Notes: generated from the letters alone by a model not told the origin. DNA of 64,000 nucleotides from Shewanella avicenniae (GCF_017354945.1 NZ_CP071503.1:2108001-2172000), one strand, 5' to 3'; shown: positions 19,086 through 27,656, counted from the stretch's first letter. Numbers and translations: made by a program.

Positions 19086-19511
19086 CTAAATCGCGCGATT
19101 AATTTTTGTCAGAAAGGTCAAAAATTGTTGGCACTCAGTGTCGGTTAGCACTGCCAGCATCTCTTTGGTGAGCTGTAGATGCAATTTATCGTGCTCCTCA
19201 AACATCTGCTGACCTTTAGCGGTCAATAGCACTTCAATAGCACGGCGGTCATCCTCGGCCGGTTGCCGCACCACCAAGCCATTTTTCACGAGGCGATCAA
19301 CCAGCACCGTTAAGGTACCGGTGGTGACGCCGAGCTTTTCTGCCAGGCTTTTCATCCGCAGTGAGCCATGCGCGCCCAAGATTTCCACGGCATGGACCTG
19401 CGCTAATGACACCCCTTGATCGCGCACAACACTCTGCTCCCAAGAGGATAAACGCTCGTAAAATTCAACGATGGCGTGATTAATCTCTTGCTGGATGGGG
19501 GTATCGGTCAT
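19086..19511 (-). CDS. MarR-family transcriptional regulator
   Basis: A 141-residue winged-helix regulator. The recognition region reads LRMKSLAEKLGVTTGTLTVLVDRLVKNGLVVRQ, followed by the wing with DDRRAIEVLLTAKGQ, both hallmarks of MarR proteins. It is 16 bp downstream of the cation efflux gene and in the same orientation, so it is probably cotranscribed with it. The nested palindrome before the operon is the likely operator, making this an autoregulated repressor. The effector could be a divalent metal, but that is only an inference from the neighbour. Confidence 0.88.
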   Translation of the reverse strand: MTDTPIQQEINHAIVEFYERLSSWEQSVVRDQGVSLAQVHAVEILGAHGSLRMKSLAEKLGVTTGTLTVLVDRLVKNGLVVRQPAEDDRRAIEVLLTAKGQQMFEEHDKLHLQLTKEMLAVLTDTECQQFLTFLTKINRAI

Positions 19512-19527
19512 GCTGTTTCCTTACAAC

Positions 19528-20631
19528 TTAGTGATGGTGATGCTCGTAGTCATGGTCATGGTCATGGTCATGGTCATGGTCATGGTCATGGTCATGCAAG
19601 TGTTGATGACATTCCGCAGCGGCACAACTTTGTCGTGGTTGCTCGGCGTCATCGCAATCAGCGCAGCAGTTCACTTCAACAGTGAGATGATCAATCTGAT
19701 TAAACTCCGCCAGCAATTGATGATAAAAATCCACAGATTTCGGCGCATGGCTCACTAGAGATACCATCGCAGCATGGTTGTTAGCACTGACCGGCCAAAT
19801 ATGAATATCCGTGACTTTGTGATCTTGTTGGGCTTCAATCTTGGCGATCACCTTTGCACTCAACTCTGGCGCGACGGAAGCATCGAGCAATATCGGACTG
19901 GTTTGCTTCACTAAGCCCCATGCCCAACGGCTAATAATCACCGCGCCGACCACCCCCATCAGCGGATCTAACCAAGTAAAACCGAAGTACTTCCCGGCTA
20001 ATAAGGCGCCAATGGCCAACAGCGAAGTAAGCGCATCCGCTAACACGTGGAAGTACGCCGCCTTCAAGTTATGGTCATGGTGATGTCCATGGGCATGATC
20101 GTGTGAATGTCCGTGCGCCTGTTCATGTGATTGACCGTGCGCATGAGAATGACCGTGATCATGGTGGTGGTGATCATCTTTAAGTAAAAACACGCTGACG
20201 ACATTCACCAACAAGCCGATTACCGCCACTAATATCGCGTGGTTGAATTGAATATTCTCAGGGTGAATTAGCCGCATCAGCGACTCAATCAACATCACCA
20301 CCGCCACTAATCCTAAGGCAATTGCGCTGGTAAAACCGCCCAAAACACTCACTTTGCCCGTGCCAAAAGTAAACTGCGGATTGTGCGCATGCTTTCGAGT
20401 GTAAGAATAAGCGAACAAGGTCAACATAAACGCTGCGGCGTGGGTGCCCATATGCCAGCCATCGGCTAACAATGCCATCGAGCCGAAAACAGTACCGGCA
20501 ACAATTTCGGCCACCATGGTAACTAAGGTTAACGCCAGTACAATCTTGGTGCTGCGTTCACCGCCCGCGTTGACCTTACTAAAATTATGCGGCTGTTGCC
20601 AACGTGCTGTGCTGTGGAATTGACTCACCAT
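19528..20631 (-). CDS. cation diffusion facilitator efflux transporter, His-rich (DmeF-like)
   Basis: A 367-residue CDF-family proton/divalent-metal antiporter. Six helices are expected, with the metal site in ALLADGWHMGTHAAAF (helix 2) and FHVLADALTSLLAIGAL (helix 5). A long His-rich cytoplasmic loop at about 175-210 and an (Asp-His)n C-terminal tail likely chelate metal. The C-terminal cytoplasmic domain also has CCADCDD. The HxxxD arrangement in helix 2 (HMGTH) suggests a Co/Ni/Zn class like DmeF, but specificity cannot be fixed from sequence. A hexanucleotide repeat encodes the tail. Confidence 0.9.
   Translation of the reverse strand: MVSQFHSTARWQQPHNFSKVNAGGERSTKIVLALTLVTMVAEIVAGTVFGSMALLADGWHMGTHAAAFMLTLFAYSYTRKHAHNPQFTFGTGKVSVLGGFTSAIALGLVAVVMLIESLMRLIHPENIQFNHAILVAVIGLLVNVVSVFLLKDDHHHHDHGHSHAHGQSHEQAHGHSHDHAHGHHHDHNLKAAYFHVLADALTSLLAIGALLAGKYFGFTWLDPLMGVVGAVIISRWAWGLVKQTSPILLDASVAPELSAKVIAKIEAQQDHKVTDIHIWPVSANNHAAMVSLVSHAPKSVDFYHQLLAEFNQIDHLTVEVNCCADCDDAEQPRQSCAAAECHQHLHDHDHDHDHDHDHDHDYEHHHH
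19551..19596. repeat. hexanucleotide tandem repeat (CATGGT)7 inside CDF gene
   Basis: Seven perfect CATGGT units plus CATG run over 46 bp. On the minus strand they encode alternating His-Asp in the C-terminal tail of the transporter. Because the unit is two codons, slippage would change tail length without a frameshift. Confidence 0.95.
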
Positions 20632-20640
20632 AACCTGCCC

Positions 20641-20697
20641 ATTTAGTTTGAAAAGCTTTTAGTTTGACTATCAAACTATCTTAAACTCAAACTAAAT
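20641..20697. promoter_or_regulatory. nested palindromic operator before CDF-MarR operon
   Basis: An outer inverted repeat with 11-bp perfect arms (20641-20651 ATTTAGTTTGA, 20687-20697) encloses an inner one with 8-bp perfect arms (20660-20667 TAGTTTGA, 20671-20678). Both share the same centre at 20669. It begins 9 bp upstream of the CDF start codon. Four copies of the TAGTTTGA half-site fit binding by two MarR dimers. Binding is inferred. Confidence 0.7.
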
Positions 20698-20851
20698 TCA
20701 ACCGCGGATTAACCTGATGAGATCGGCTACTCAATTGCAGCAAATTCGCCCAATCAGCATGACAGATTCAGTAGTTGGTAATCTTTTGCCGTACCGCAAG
20801 CGCGTTATCATTCGTATAATGGCAGCTGTTTGTAGTCATTAAGGATTTAGC

Positions 20852-21550
20852 ATGTCGATCAGTTTTATTTTGGTTCAACCAGCGCGCGCAGCTAACGTCG
20901 GTGCTGCCGCTCGGGCGCTTAAAACCCAAGGATTTGCTGAATTGATCGTCGTTGACTCAGACGCGCACCAACAGGAAGAAGCCAGTTGGGTAGCCTGCGG
21001 CGCAGAAGATGTACTCGGCAACATTCGAACTGCGGGTTCCCTTGCCGAACTCAAACCTGAATTTGATCTACTGGTGGCGACCACGGCTAGAGAGCGCAGT
21101 AATCCGCGCAGTTATCATTCACCGGAGCAGCTTTATCAAATAATCGCCAGCCAAACGCGAACAGCCAACATAGGTATCGTGTTTGGCTGTGAGGCCAGTG
21201 GACTCAGTAACAGTGATATCGCGCTATGCGATTTACTCAGCTATGTACCGCTGGCGGTTGAGTACCCTTCGCTTAACTTGGCGCAAGCGGTGATGGTGTA
21301 TGCCTATGAACTGGGCGCTAAACGCGATGAGCAGCATGCGGCGCAGATTGGCGTAGTGCAACAGACAGCCGATATTCAACAAACTCAAGCGTTAAAGCAC
21401 AAAGCGCAACTGATGATGGCACAGTTGGGCGCCAGTCATGATGAAAAACTGAATCAATGGTTGATGGATGGCATTGCCATGTTAGGCGAGCGAGATATGA
21501 AATTAGCGCATCAATTGATTGGTGATGTGTTAAAGCATCTGCCGAAGTAG
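20852..21550 (+). CDS. trmJ: tRNA (cytidine/uridine-2'-O-)-methyltransferase TrmJ
   Basis: A 232-residue SpoU/TrmH-family methyltransferase. The knotted SAM-binding fold motifs are visible: FILVQPARAANVGAAARALKTQGF near the N-terminus, GIVFGCEASGLSN in the middle, and SYVPLAVEYPSLNLAQAVMVYAYEL in the knot. The length and the C-terminal helical extension fit TrmJ, which methylates position 32 in the anticodon loop. A TATAAT at 20815-20820 may be the -10 box. It is convergent with the tapT gene. Confidence 0.92.
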   Translation: MSISFILVQPARAANVGAAARALKTQGFAELIVVDSDAHQQEEASWVACGAEDVLGNIRTAGSLAELKPEFDLLVATTARERSNPRSYHSPEQLYQIIASQTRTANIGIVFGCEASGLSNSDIALCDLLSYVPLAVEYPSLNLAQAVMVYAYELGAKRDEQHAAQIGVVQQTADIQQTQALKHKAQLMMAQLGASHDEKLNQWLMDGIAMLGERDMKLAHQLIGDVLKHLPK

Positions 21551-21577
21551 CAATAATTAACTATCACCGATGGGAAA

Positions 21578-21609
21578 ATGAAAAGTTGCAGCGCTCATCA
21601 GCGCTGCAA
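21578..21609 (-). terminator. terminator overlapping 3' end of tapT
   Basis: TTGCAGCGCT (21586-21595) and AGCGCTGCAA (21600-21609) form a perfect 10-bp stem with a 4-nt loop, followed on the minus strand by CTTTTCATTTT. One arm lies in the last codons of the DTW gene, so stop codon and terminator overlap. Confidence 0.6.
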
Positions 21610-22377
21610 TACTTGCTGTTGTAATTCGGCAATCCGTTGTAGCGATGCAGATTTATTCTGAGTGCGGCTCCACAAGGTACACTCAACAAATAAGTTAAAC
21701 CAACTATCAAGCGCCGCTGCATTGTCAGCTTCGCCCCACGCTTCTAATACTAAGCTGGCGACTTCGGCCGTACCCATTTGAAAATCACGTTTGCCTTTGC
21801 GCAACCGATAGTTAGCTAACGCCTCACTGCGAAACGACAGCATCGGCAACTGTTGCAGATAAGGGCTTTTACGGAACATTTTTACCGCTTCGCGCCAGCA
21901 CCCATCTAACAAGATAAATAACGGCGTTTTGCCACTTGCGGCTAATTGCGGCAGCTCTGAACTAAAATCTTCAACCACCCGCTGCTCTAGCGCATATTCG
22001 CCAGGAAACACCAGGTACGCTTGATAGCGACTATCGGCAAGCAAAGCCAACAACTCGGCTGACGGTTCGGTGCGTGACCAAAGAAACGCGTGAGTATCAG
22101 GAATAAGATCGGCAATGAGTCGTCCGCTATTACTCGGCTTTAACACCTCAGAATCGTACATCACTAGTGCAAAAGCGGCATTGGATACACAAGGGCGACG
22201 CCAAGCGCAAGTACAGACCGCTGCTGGCAATAAACATCGGCGACAACGGCACACCTTATTGCCGCGTGAGGCATAAGGCTTGGTAGAAATTGATTGGCGA
22301 TAATCAAATAAACGATGCACCGCATGTAGCGATTGCTCAGCAACGGGCATCGTTTTAAATGTCTCTTCTACGGACAA
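21598..22377 (-). CDS. tapT: DTW-domain tRNA-uridine aminocarboxypropyltransferase (TapT/YfiP)
   Basis: A 259-residue DTW-domain protein. E. coli YfiP/TapT makes acp3U47 in tRNA from SAM. The DTW region reads LLDGCWREAVKMFRKSPYL, where Cys replaces the Thr of the canonical DTW triplet. The N-terminal Cys cluster CRCRRCLLPAAVCTC is a probable metal-binding knuckle. It follows pssA by 36 bp on the same strand, as a likely two-gene unit. The link to pssA and pat recalls the yfiP-yfiQ-pssA order in enterics. Confidence 0.85.
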   Translation of the reverse strand: MSVEETFKTMPVAEQSLHAVHRLFDYRQSISTKPYASRGNKVCRCRRCLLPAAVCTCAWRRPCVSNAAFALVMYDSEVLKPSNSGRLIADLIPDTHAFLWSRTEPSAELLALLADSRYQAYLVFPGEYALEQRVVEDFSSELPQLAASGKTPLFILLDGCWREAVKMFRKSPYLQQLPMLSFRSEALANYRLRKGKRDFQMGTAEVASLVLEAWGEADNAAALDSWFNLFVECTLWSRTQNKSASLQRIAELQQQVLQR

Positions 22378-22413
22378 GTAATGTACTCACACAAAAGAAA
22401 ATGGCGCTACGAA

Positions 22414-23721
22414 TTACAAAATTCGGCGCAGCAGTATATCAGCTTTTAAACGGCGAATACGATTTAGGATTTTGCGTACCGGTGCTGGATATTGTTGCAG
22501 TGTTTGCAGCTCACGATAGTGAGACAGACGTTGGCAATGCACGAGTAGCTGCTGTTGTTCATCGGCAAAATGTGCTTGTAGCTGTTGCTGATCATCGTGC
22601 ACCAGCAACCCGTTTTCTAAATCAAGCGCCCAAGCACGCGGATTGAGGTTACTCCCCGTTAGCAGGTGCTGTTTGCGATCAACGCTTATCCCTTTGAGAT
22701 GGAATGAATTGTCATTGTGCTTCCACAAATGGACATTAAGCAAACCTTTCTCAACCGCCCATTGCTGCCGCTTCATAAATTTACGCAGTGATTGTTCGTA
22801 TAAGTACGGCAAGGCACCAATCGTCGAAAATGGCTTTTCTGGCGGGATATAGAAATCATTCGCGGTTTTATCGCCCACGACTATGTCAATTTTAATCCCT
22901 TTGCGTAAGCGCCGACTGATCGCCCGTGACAACGAATAAGGCGGGTTAAAATATGGTGTACAGATAAACATCTCTGATTCGGCCGATTTCACCAAATCAA
23001 GAATGGTGCTATTTAACTTATTCGATTTACGCCCTAACCCCACTAAAGGTGTCACACGTAATCCTGTTGTAACGCCACGAAAGCGATAATTGGCTCGTGC
23101 CAACCGTTGCTTAAACGCACGCAGCTGCATTTTATCGGGGCGCACATCATTCACATCTGTCAGCTTAACTACCGCATCATCTTCCAAAATGTCTTGGTCA
23201 ATCATATCGACCATGGCACAGGCTAATTCGGCAGACTCAATGAGATGATAACGATCGAGCCGGTAACGACCGAGCTTTTGCAGATAGACATTATTAAGGC
23301 TGGCACCGCTAAAAATAACCGCATCATCAATGATGAAGCCCTTCAGATGCAGCACACCTAATAATTCGCGCGACTTAACGGGTATACCATAGATATCAAA
23401 GGGAGCCGCTGCTTGCTGCATCAATGAACGATACAGCCGATAATTACCACTATCGCCCTTTTGACCAATCAAACCGCGCCGGGCACGATGGTAATCAACC
23501 AGCACTTTGATATTCAGTTTAGGATTGGCTGCTTTGGCCGCTAACAGTGCCTCGAGAATTTCACGTCCAGCTTCATCATCTTCAAGATATAGCGCAGCGA
23601 TATAGATACATTTTTGCGCTTGGTTGATCCGCTCAATCAGGGTTTCCCTGAATTTGGTTGGTGTGTGCAACCACTTAATCGCCTCGGGGGCGATAGCAAT
23701 GCCTTCCAAATGGTCGAGCAA
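22414..23721 (-). CDS. pssA: CDP-diacylglycerol-serine O-phosphatidyltransferase PssA
   Basis: A 435-residue phospholipase-D superfamily phosphatidylserine synthase of the E. coli type (peripheral membrane). It makes phosphatidylserine, the precursor of phosphatidylethanolamine. Two HKD motifs are seen: HLKGFIIDDAVIFSGASLNN near residue 138 and HLKGISVDRKQHLLTGSNLN near 355. The start is a TTG at 23721, supported by a strong AGGAGG 5 nt upstream. A small palindrome GTTCTC-N6-GAGAAC (23739-23756) lies in the leader. It heads the pssA-tapT unit. Confidence 0.93.
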   Translation of the reverse strand: MLDHLEGIAIAPEAIKWLHTPTKFRETLIERINQAQKCIYIAALYLEDDEAGREILEALLAAKAANPKLNIKVLVDYHRARRGLIGQKGDSGNYRLYRSLMQQAAAPFDIYGIPVKSRELLGVLHLKGFIIDDAVIFSGASLNNVYLQKLGRYRLDRYHLIESAELACAMVDMIDQDILEDDAVVKLTDVNDVRPDKMQLRAFKQRLARANYRFRGVTTGLRVTPLVGLGRKSNKLNSTILDLVKSAESEMFICTPYFNPPYSLSRAISRRLRKGIKIDIVVGDKTANDFYIPPEKPFSTIGALPYLYEQSLRKFMKRQQWAVEKGLLNVHLWKHNDNSFHLKGISVDRKQHLLTGSNLNPRAWALDLENGLLVHDDQQQLQAHFADEQQQLLVHCQRLSHYRELQTLQQYPAPVRKILNRIRRLKADILLRRIL

Positions 23722-23989
23722 GATATCCTCCTGTTGATGTTCTCACCACTGAGAACCTGAAAACCCTAATTAGCAACAACTGCCAGTTAAAATAAGGCAA
23801 TAGAACTTACCCACTTGTGACCTCATCGGCAACAATTTTATCCCTAAGGTGCTGTTCAAATGCGCTATTTTGCGGCAAAAATTGTCAAAAATGATGTTTT
23901 GCTAACATAAATCAGCGTTGATGACTGGCGTCAAGTGATGCTCAACAGGCACAATAACCCAGTTAAATAAAGACTCTGTAGGCGCATGA

Positions 23990-24154
23990 ATGAAGAACAA
24001 GCAGTTGTGGATCACCCTGTTAGCAACCCTTGCCGCGGCGTGGGGATTATTCCACTTTAAAGATTGGTTAGGTCCATTGGTGTTTCCGCTGTATATCGGC
24101 CTTGTAGTGTATGTCACCCTGAAAATCTACCGTTTAATGGAGTCAGATGATTAA
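23990..24154 (+). CDS. small two-helix membrane protein upstream of dacB (54 aa)
   Basis: An ATG at 23990 opens a 54-codon frame ending TAA at 24154, overlapping the dacB start by 8 bp. The translation begins MKNKQLWITLLATLAAAWG and has two hydrophobic segments, about 6-20 and 29-45, with a charged end YRLMESDD. TAGG lies 7 nt before the ATG. The overlap implies translational coupling with dacB. I recognise no family. The two-helix shape and position suggest a small membrane partner, but this is inference. A competing frame from ATG 23986 is shorter and has no hydrophobic pattern. Confidence 0.6.
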   Translation: MKNKQLWITLLATLAAAWGLFHFKDWLGPLVFPLYIGLVVYVTLKIYRLMESDD

Positions 24155-25658
24155 CCTCAGGCGCGTCTTAGCAGCAGTACTCGTTATCGGCGTCAACCCA
24201 CATGTTAACGCCGATAACGCCAATCTATTGCAAGATTGGCAACAGTTACGCCCCGAGCACGGCCAGGTATCGCTTATATTGGCCGATCCCCAAGGCAAAC
24301 GCTTAATCGATAGCGATAGCCATAAATTATTGTTGCCTGCCAGTACCCAAAAATTATTGACCGCCGTTGCCGCCGCCACCTTATTGGGAGACGAATTTCA
24401 GTTTTACACTCGCTTGCTATACCGTGGTGAACTCAAATCAGGTGGGCTCAATGGAGACCTGATTATTCAATTTGATGGCGATCCTCAGCTGAGCGCTGAG
24501 CAACTCGGACAACTGCTACAACACCTCACCGACGCCGGAATTAAGCAGATTAACGGCGACATCATTATTGCCAACAACGATCTTGCGCCCCAATGGGCCG
24601 CAGGTTGGCTGTGGGATGATTTAGGCGTGTGCTTTGCCGCCCCCGTCGGAAAATTAGTTTTAGATCAAAACTGTGTCAAAGGCTCGCTCACGGCCAATGC
24701 CGATAACAGCAGTCGGCTGTATCTGCGTTATCCACTTACCGTGAGTAACAGTGCACAGTATCAACCTGAGACGCCTGCAGCATTGTGTAAACTGCATCTG
24801 CAATATCATCGGTCAAATCAATATCAATTGAGTGGCTGTTATCAACAGAAAAACCCGTTACCGCTGGAAGTCGCTATTGTTGATCCGGCCGCTTATATCC
24901 AAGCGCAAATCAAACAAAGGTTCCCACGCCATGTAGACCTTCGAGGCAGTATCAAAATTGCTGCAACCGATATCAAAGACACCAAAGCGTTGCTGAGTTT
25001 TCCATCAATGCCGCTACGACTATTGATCATCAAGATGCTAACCAAATCAGACAATTTAATTGCCGATGCACTTATGAAAAAACTGGGTGAAGTAAAGTTT
25101 GGCCAGTATGGATTTGAGTTTGGCGCCGAGGCAATCAAACAAACCCTAGAGGGCCTCGGGATAGATCTTGAAACGGCCAATATCGTCGATGGCTCAGGCT
25201 TATCGCGCTATAACCAGTTAACCGCGGCGCAACTGTTTCAGATATTGTTGCTTATCCAACAGGAGCCCAAGTTAAATTGGCTCATTAGCGCCCTGCCCGT
25301 TGCAGGAGAGAGTGGCACGCTAAAGCACAAACGCGGCTATCTTAATCCGCAACTGCGCGGTGGCGTAATGGCCAAAACCGGCAGTATGACCGGCGTTGAT
25401 AACTTGGCTGGGTTCCTACGGATTGACGAACAGCAGCCACAACTTTATCCGTTTGTGATCATGGAAAATGGACTGTCCGCTGCGGCTTATCGGCCAGCAA
25501 AATTTTCACCACCATTTCTTATCTTTGCCCGAAATGCCTTACAACAAGCGCAAAAGCACCAAGTGGCAAAACAGCCAGCCACAAGCAAGTCTCAATCGTC
25601 GCCAACAGCTGAAGCCACCAACCGCAGTTTAAACACACCCAAAGCCGCTGATAACTAA
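24147..25658 (+). CDS. dacB: D-alanyl-D-alanine carboxypeptidase/endopeptidase (PBP4, DacB)
   Basis: A 503-residue periplasmic class C penicillin-binding protein. It removes terminal D-Ala and cuts peptide cross-links in peptidoglycan. A signal peptide covers about residues 1-22. The catalytic motifs are Ser66-Thr-Gln-Lys69 (SxxK), Ser301-Asp-Asn303, and Lys410-Thr-Gly412. The long insert between SxxK and SDN is typical of PBP4. The last ~40 residues are a Gln/Ser/Thr/Ala-rich, probably disordered tail not usual in the family. The start overlaps the 54-residue membrane protein. Confidence 0.94.
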   Translation: MINLRRVLAAVLVIGVNPHVNADNANLLQDWQQLRPEHGQVSLILADPQGKRLIDSDSHKLLLPASTQKLLTAVAAATLLGDEFQFYTRLLYRGELKSGGLNGDLIIQFDGDPQLSAEQLGQLLQHLTDAGIKQINGDIIIANNDLAPQWAAGWLWDDLGVCFAAPVGKLVLDQNCVKGSLTANADNSSRLYLRYPLTVSNSAQYQPETPAALCKLHLQYHRSNQYQLSGCYQQKNPLPLEVAIVDPAAYIQAQIKQRFPRHVDLRGSIKIAATDIKDTKALLSFPSMPLRLLIIKMLTKSDNLIADALMKKLGEVKFGQYGFEFGAEAIKQTLEGLGIDLETANIVDGSGLSRYNQLTAAQLFQILLLIQQEPKLNWLISALPVAGESGTLKHKRGYLNPQLRGGVMAKTGSMTGVDNLAGFLRIDEQQPQLYPFVIMENGLSAAAYRPAKFSPPFLIFARNALQQAQKHQVAKQPATSKSQSSPTAEATNRSLNTPKAADN

Positions 25659-25680
25659 GCTCCGAACCGGTGATTAATTT

Positions 25681-25708
25681 GAAAACAGGGACTCAAAGTC
25701 CCTGTTGT
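25681..25708. terminator. bidirectional hairpin between dacB and acyl-CoA dehydrogenase
   Basis: ACAGGGACT (25685-25693) pairs with AGTCCCTGT (25697-25705) across a CAAA loop. The minus strand has a TTTTC tail; the plus tail is weaker. Confidence 0.65.
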
Positions 25709-25726
25709 TAGTTGAATATTTATGAC

Positions 25727-27487
25727 TTAAAACAGCTCAGCCTCTAGTTGCATGGTGCTATCAGCACCACAGGTAACTGCGGCGAGGTGCATATCAAACC
25801 GCCCAACTAATCGGGTGAAATAGTAATCACACAACTTCTGTTTGCTTCGCACCAGTGTAACGGGTAACTTGGCTTGGCATGCTTGAGCCCGTTCACTCAT
25901 GGTCAACCAATAGTAACCACACAGCATATAGCCAAAGGCATTAAGCGCATCAACCGCAACCGCATTAATCAAGTCAGGCGCTGTCGACTTTTGTTCAGCA
26001 ATGGCTGCAATCGCATCGCTAAATTGGCGTTGCTGCGCTAATTGATGTTCCACATAAGCCGCAGGCACACGGCTGAAGGATGTTAACGCGTCTGTCATCT
26101 CGGCCAACAGTTGGTTTAAGGTTTCAGCACGATCAGCAACTAATTTACGCCCAAGAAAATCAATTGCTTGAATCCCGTTAGTCCCTTCATAAATCTGGGC
26201 AATACGTGTATCACGCACCCACTGTTCGATGCCAGTTTCACGGATATAACCATGTCCGCCAAACACTTGCTGTGCATCAATGGTGCAATCTAAGCCACGG
26301 TCAGTCAAAAACGCCTTGGTCACAGGGGTTAACAGCGCAGCCAATTTGGTCGCATAGGCTTTTTGATGTGGATCTTCGGCAAACTTGGCCAGATCCAACT
26401 GCAACCCGGTCATCACCGCCATGGCTCTGCCCGCTTCGGTCAAACAGCGAATATTGAGCAACATGCGGCGCACATCACCATGGACAATAATCGGTGCTAT
26501 TTCCGCACTAGCCCCCGGCGCTGAGCCTTGTTTACGTTCTTTAGCATACTCAGCCGCCAAAGAGTAAGCCGCTTGAGCACTGCCGAGCCCTTGAATACCG
26601 ATAGACAAACGCTCGTAATTCATCATGGTGAACATACACACCAAACCACGGTTAGCGCGGCCGACTAAGTAACCTTGGGCATTGTCGTAATGCATCACGC
26701 AGGTGGCTGATGCCTTAAGCCCCATTTTGTGTTCAATCGCGCCCGCGGTGACGCCGTTAGATTCACCGCTATTACCAGCTTCATCAACGGCAAGTTTCGG
26801 TACAGCAAACAGTGAAATACCATCACTGCCATCAATTTTAGCCAGCACCAAATGGATGATATTTTCAGTCAAATCATGATCACCGCCGGTAATGAAGATT
26901 TTGCTGCCGTTGATGCGATAACTGCCGTCAGCTTGTGGTGTTGCCTTGGTGAGAATATGGCGCAAATCAGAACCGGCCTGCGGCTCGGTCATATCCATGG
27001 CACCGGCCCATTCGCCTGAATATAACTTAGGCAAGAAACGTTGCTTCAGCGCTTCATCACCATGGGCGTGAATACACAAGGCAGCCCCGGCGGTCAATGA
27101 GGCATAAAGGTTAAAAGCGTTACTGGCGCTATAACCGAGTTCATCAACCAACACGCCGAGCATTTTTGGCATACCCATACCGCCAAATTCTGGCTCGCCA
27201 CAAAGGCCGATCCAGCCCCCTTCCATATACTGCTGATACGCAGCGGCATAACCGGCTGGCGTTGTGACTTGCCCATTATCAAAGCTCACGCCTTGTTCAT
27301 CACCCGCACGATTTAACGGCGCGACTACTTCTTCATTAAACTTTGCAGCTTCAGCAAGAATGGCGGCGGCTGTGTCGCTTTCTATTGTCTCGGCAAGCGC
27401 TGGAATGGCTTGCCAAACACTGTCGGCATCAAAAACCTGCTGTAAAAGGAACTGCATATCTTGCAGTGGCGCTTGATATGAACTCAT
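25727..27487 (-). CDS. acyl-CoA dehydrogenase with extended C-terminal domain
   Basis: A 586-residue FAD acyl-CoA dehydrogenase. The central region has MDMTEPQAGSDLRHI and GSKIFITGGDHD. The C-terminal core has the signature RIAQIYEGTNGIQAIDFLGRKL, followed by about 125 residues of the extra C-terminal domain found in long (about 590-residue) members such as DmdC-like enzymes. The substrate cannot be told from sequence. ATG 27487 is chosen because GAGG lies 6 nt upstream; the ATG at 27499 lacks a site. A PsrA-like element lies just upstream, which would fit fatty-acid control. Confidence 0.9.
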   Translation of the reverse strand: MSSYQAPLQDMQFLLQQVFDADSVWQAIPALAETIESDTAAAILAEAAKFNEEVVAPLNRAGDEQGVSFDNGQVTTPAGYAAAYQQYMEGGWIGLCGEPEFGGMGMPKMLGVLVDELGYSASNAFNLYASLTAGAALCIHAHGDEALKQRFLPKLYSGEWAGAMDMTEPQAGSDLRHILTKATPQADGSYRINGSKIFITGGDHDLTENIIHLVLAKIDGSDGISLFAVPKLAVDEAGNSGESNGVTAGAIEHKMGLKASATCVMHYDNAQGYLVGRANRGLVCMFTMMNYERLSIGIQGLGSAQAAYSLAAEYAKERKQGSAPGASAEIAPIIVHGDVRRMLLNIRCLTEAGRAMAVMTGLQLDLAKFAEDPHQKAYATKLAALLTPVTKAFLTDRGLDCTIDAQQVFGGHGYIRETGIEQWVRDTRIAQIYEGTNGIQAIDFLGRKLVADRAETLNQLLAEMTDALTSFSRVPAAYVEHQLAQQRQFSDAIAAIAEQKSTAPDLINAVAVDALNAFGYMLCGYYWLTMSERAQACQAKLPVTLVRSKQKLCDYYFTRLVGRFDMHLAAVTCGADSTMQLEAELF

Positions 27488-27506
27488 GCCGGGCCTCATT
27501 AATTTT

Positions 27507-27554
27507 CAAACGAGTGTTTAATTTATCGATTCCCTAATAGTTTGGCAAACACTC
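27507..27554 (-). promoter_or_regulatory. possible PsrA-like operator region before acyl-CoA dehydrogenase
   Basis: CAAAC-GAGT-GTTTA (27507-27520) matches the short PsrA pattern CAAAC-N2-4-GTTTG at nine of ten positions, 19 bp before the start codon. A longer inverted repeat GAGTGTTT (27512-27519) / AAACACTC (27547-27554) overlaps it. The regulator is inferred by pattern only. Confidence 0.35.
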
Positions 27555-27603
27555 AAACAAAAACAGCAGTACAGATCACTAATTAACGCCCTAATCTAAA
27601 AAC

Positions 27604-27636
27604 AAAAAAGCCGGTGCTTATTTAGCAACCGGCTTT
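27604..27636 (-). terminator. intrinsic terminator of opgGH operon
   Basis: AAAGCCGGT (27607-27615) pairs with ACCGGCTTT (27628-27636). On the minus strand the stem runs into six T. It lies 20 bp after opgH. Confidence 0.8.
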
Positions 27637-27656
27637 AAATCAAACGCGTGAACTAC

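Noticed and set aside
19551..19596. Regular repeat considered as a CRISPR array
   Set aside because: The units are 6 bp with no spacers, so it is a microsatellite within a coding region.
19476..19758. Plus-strand frames rich in Val-Met or Gly-His opposite the CDF gene
   Set aside because: They arise only from the CATGGT tandem repeat read on the other strand and have no ribosome site or family resemblance.
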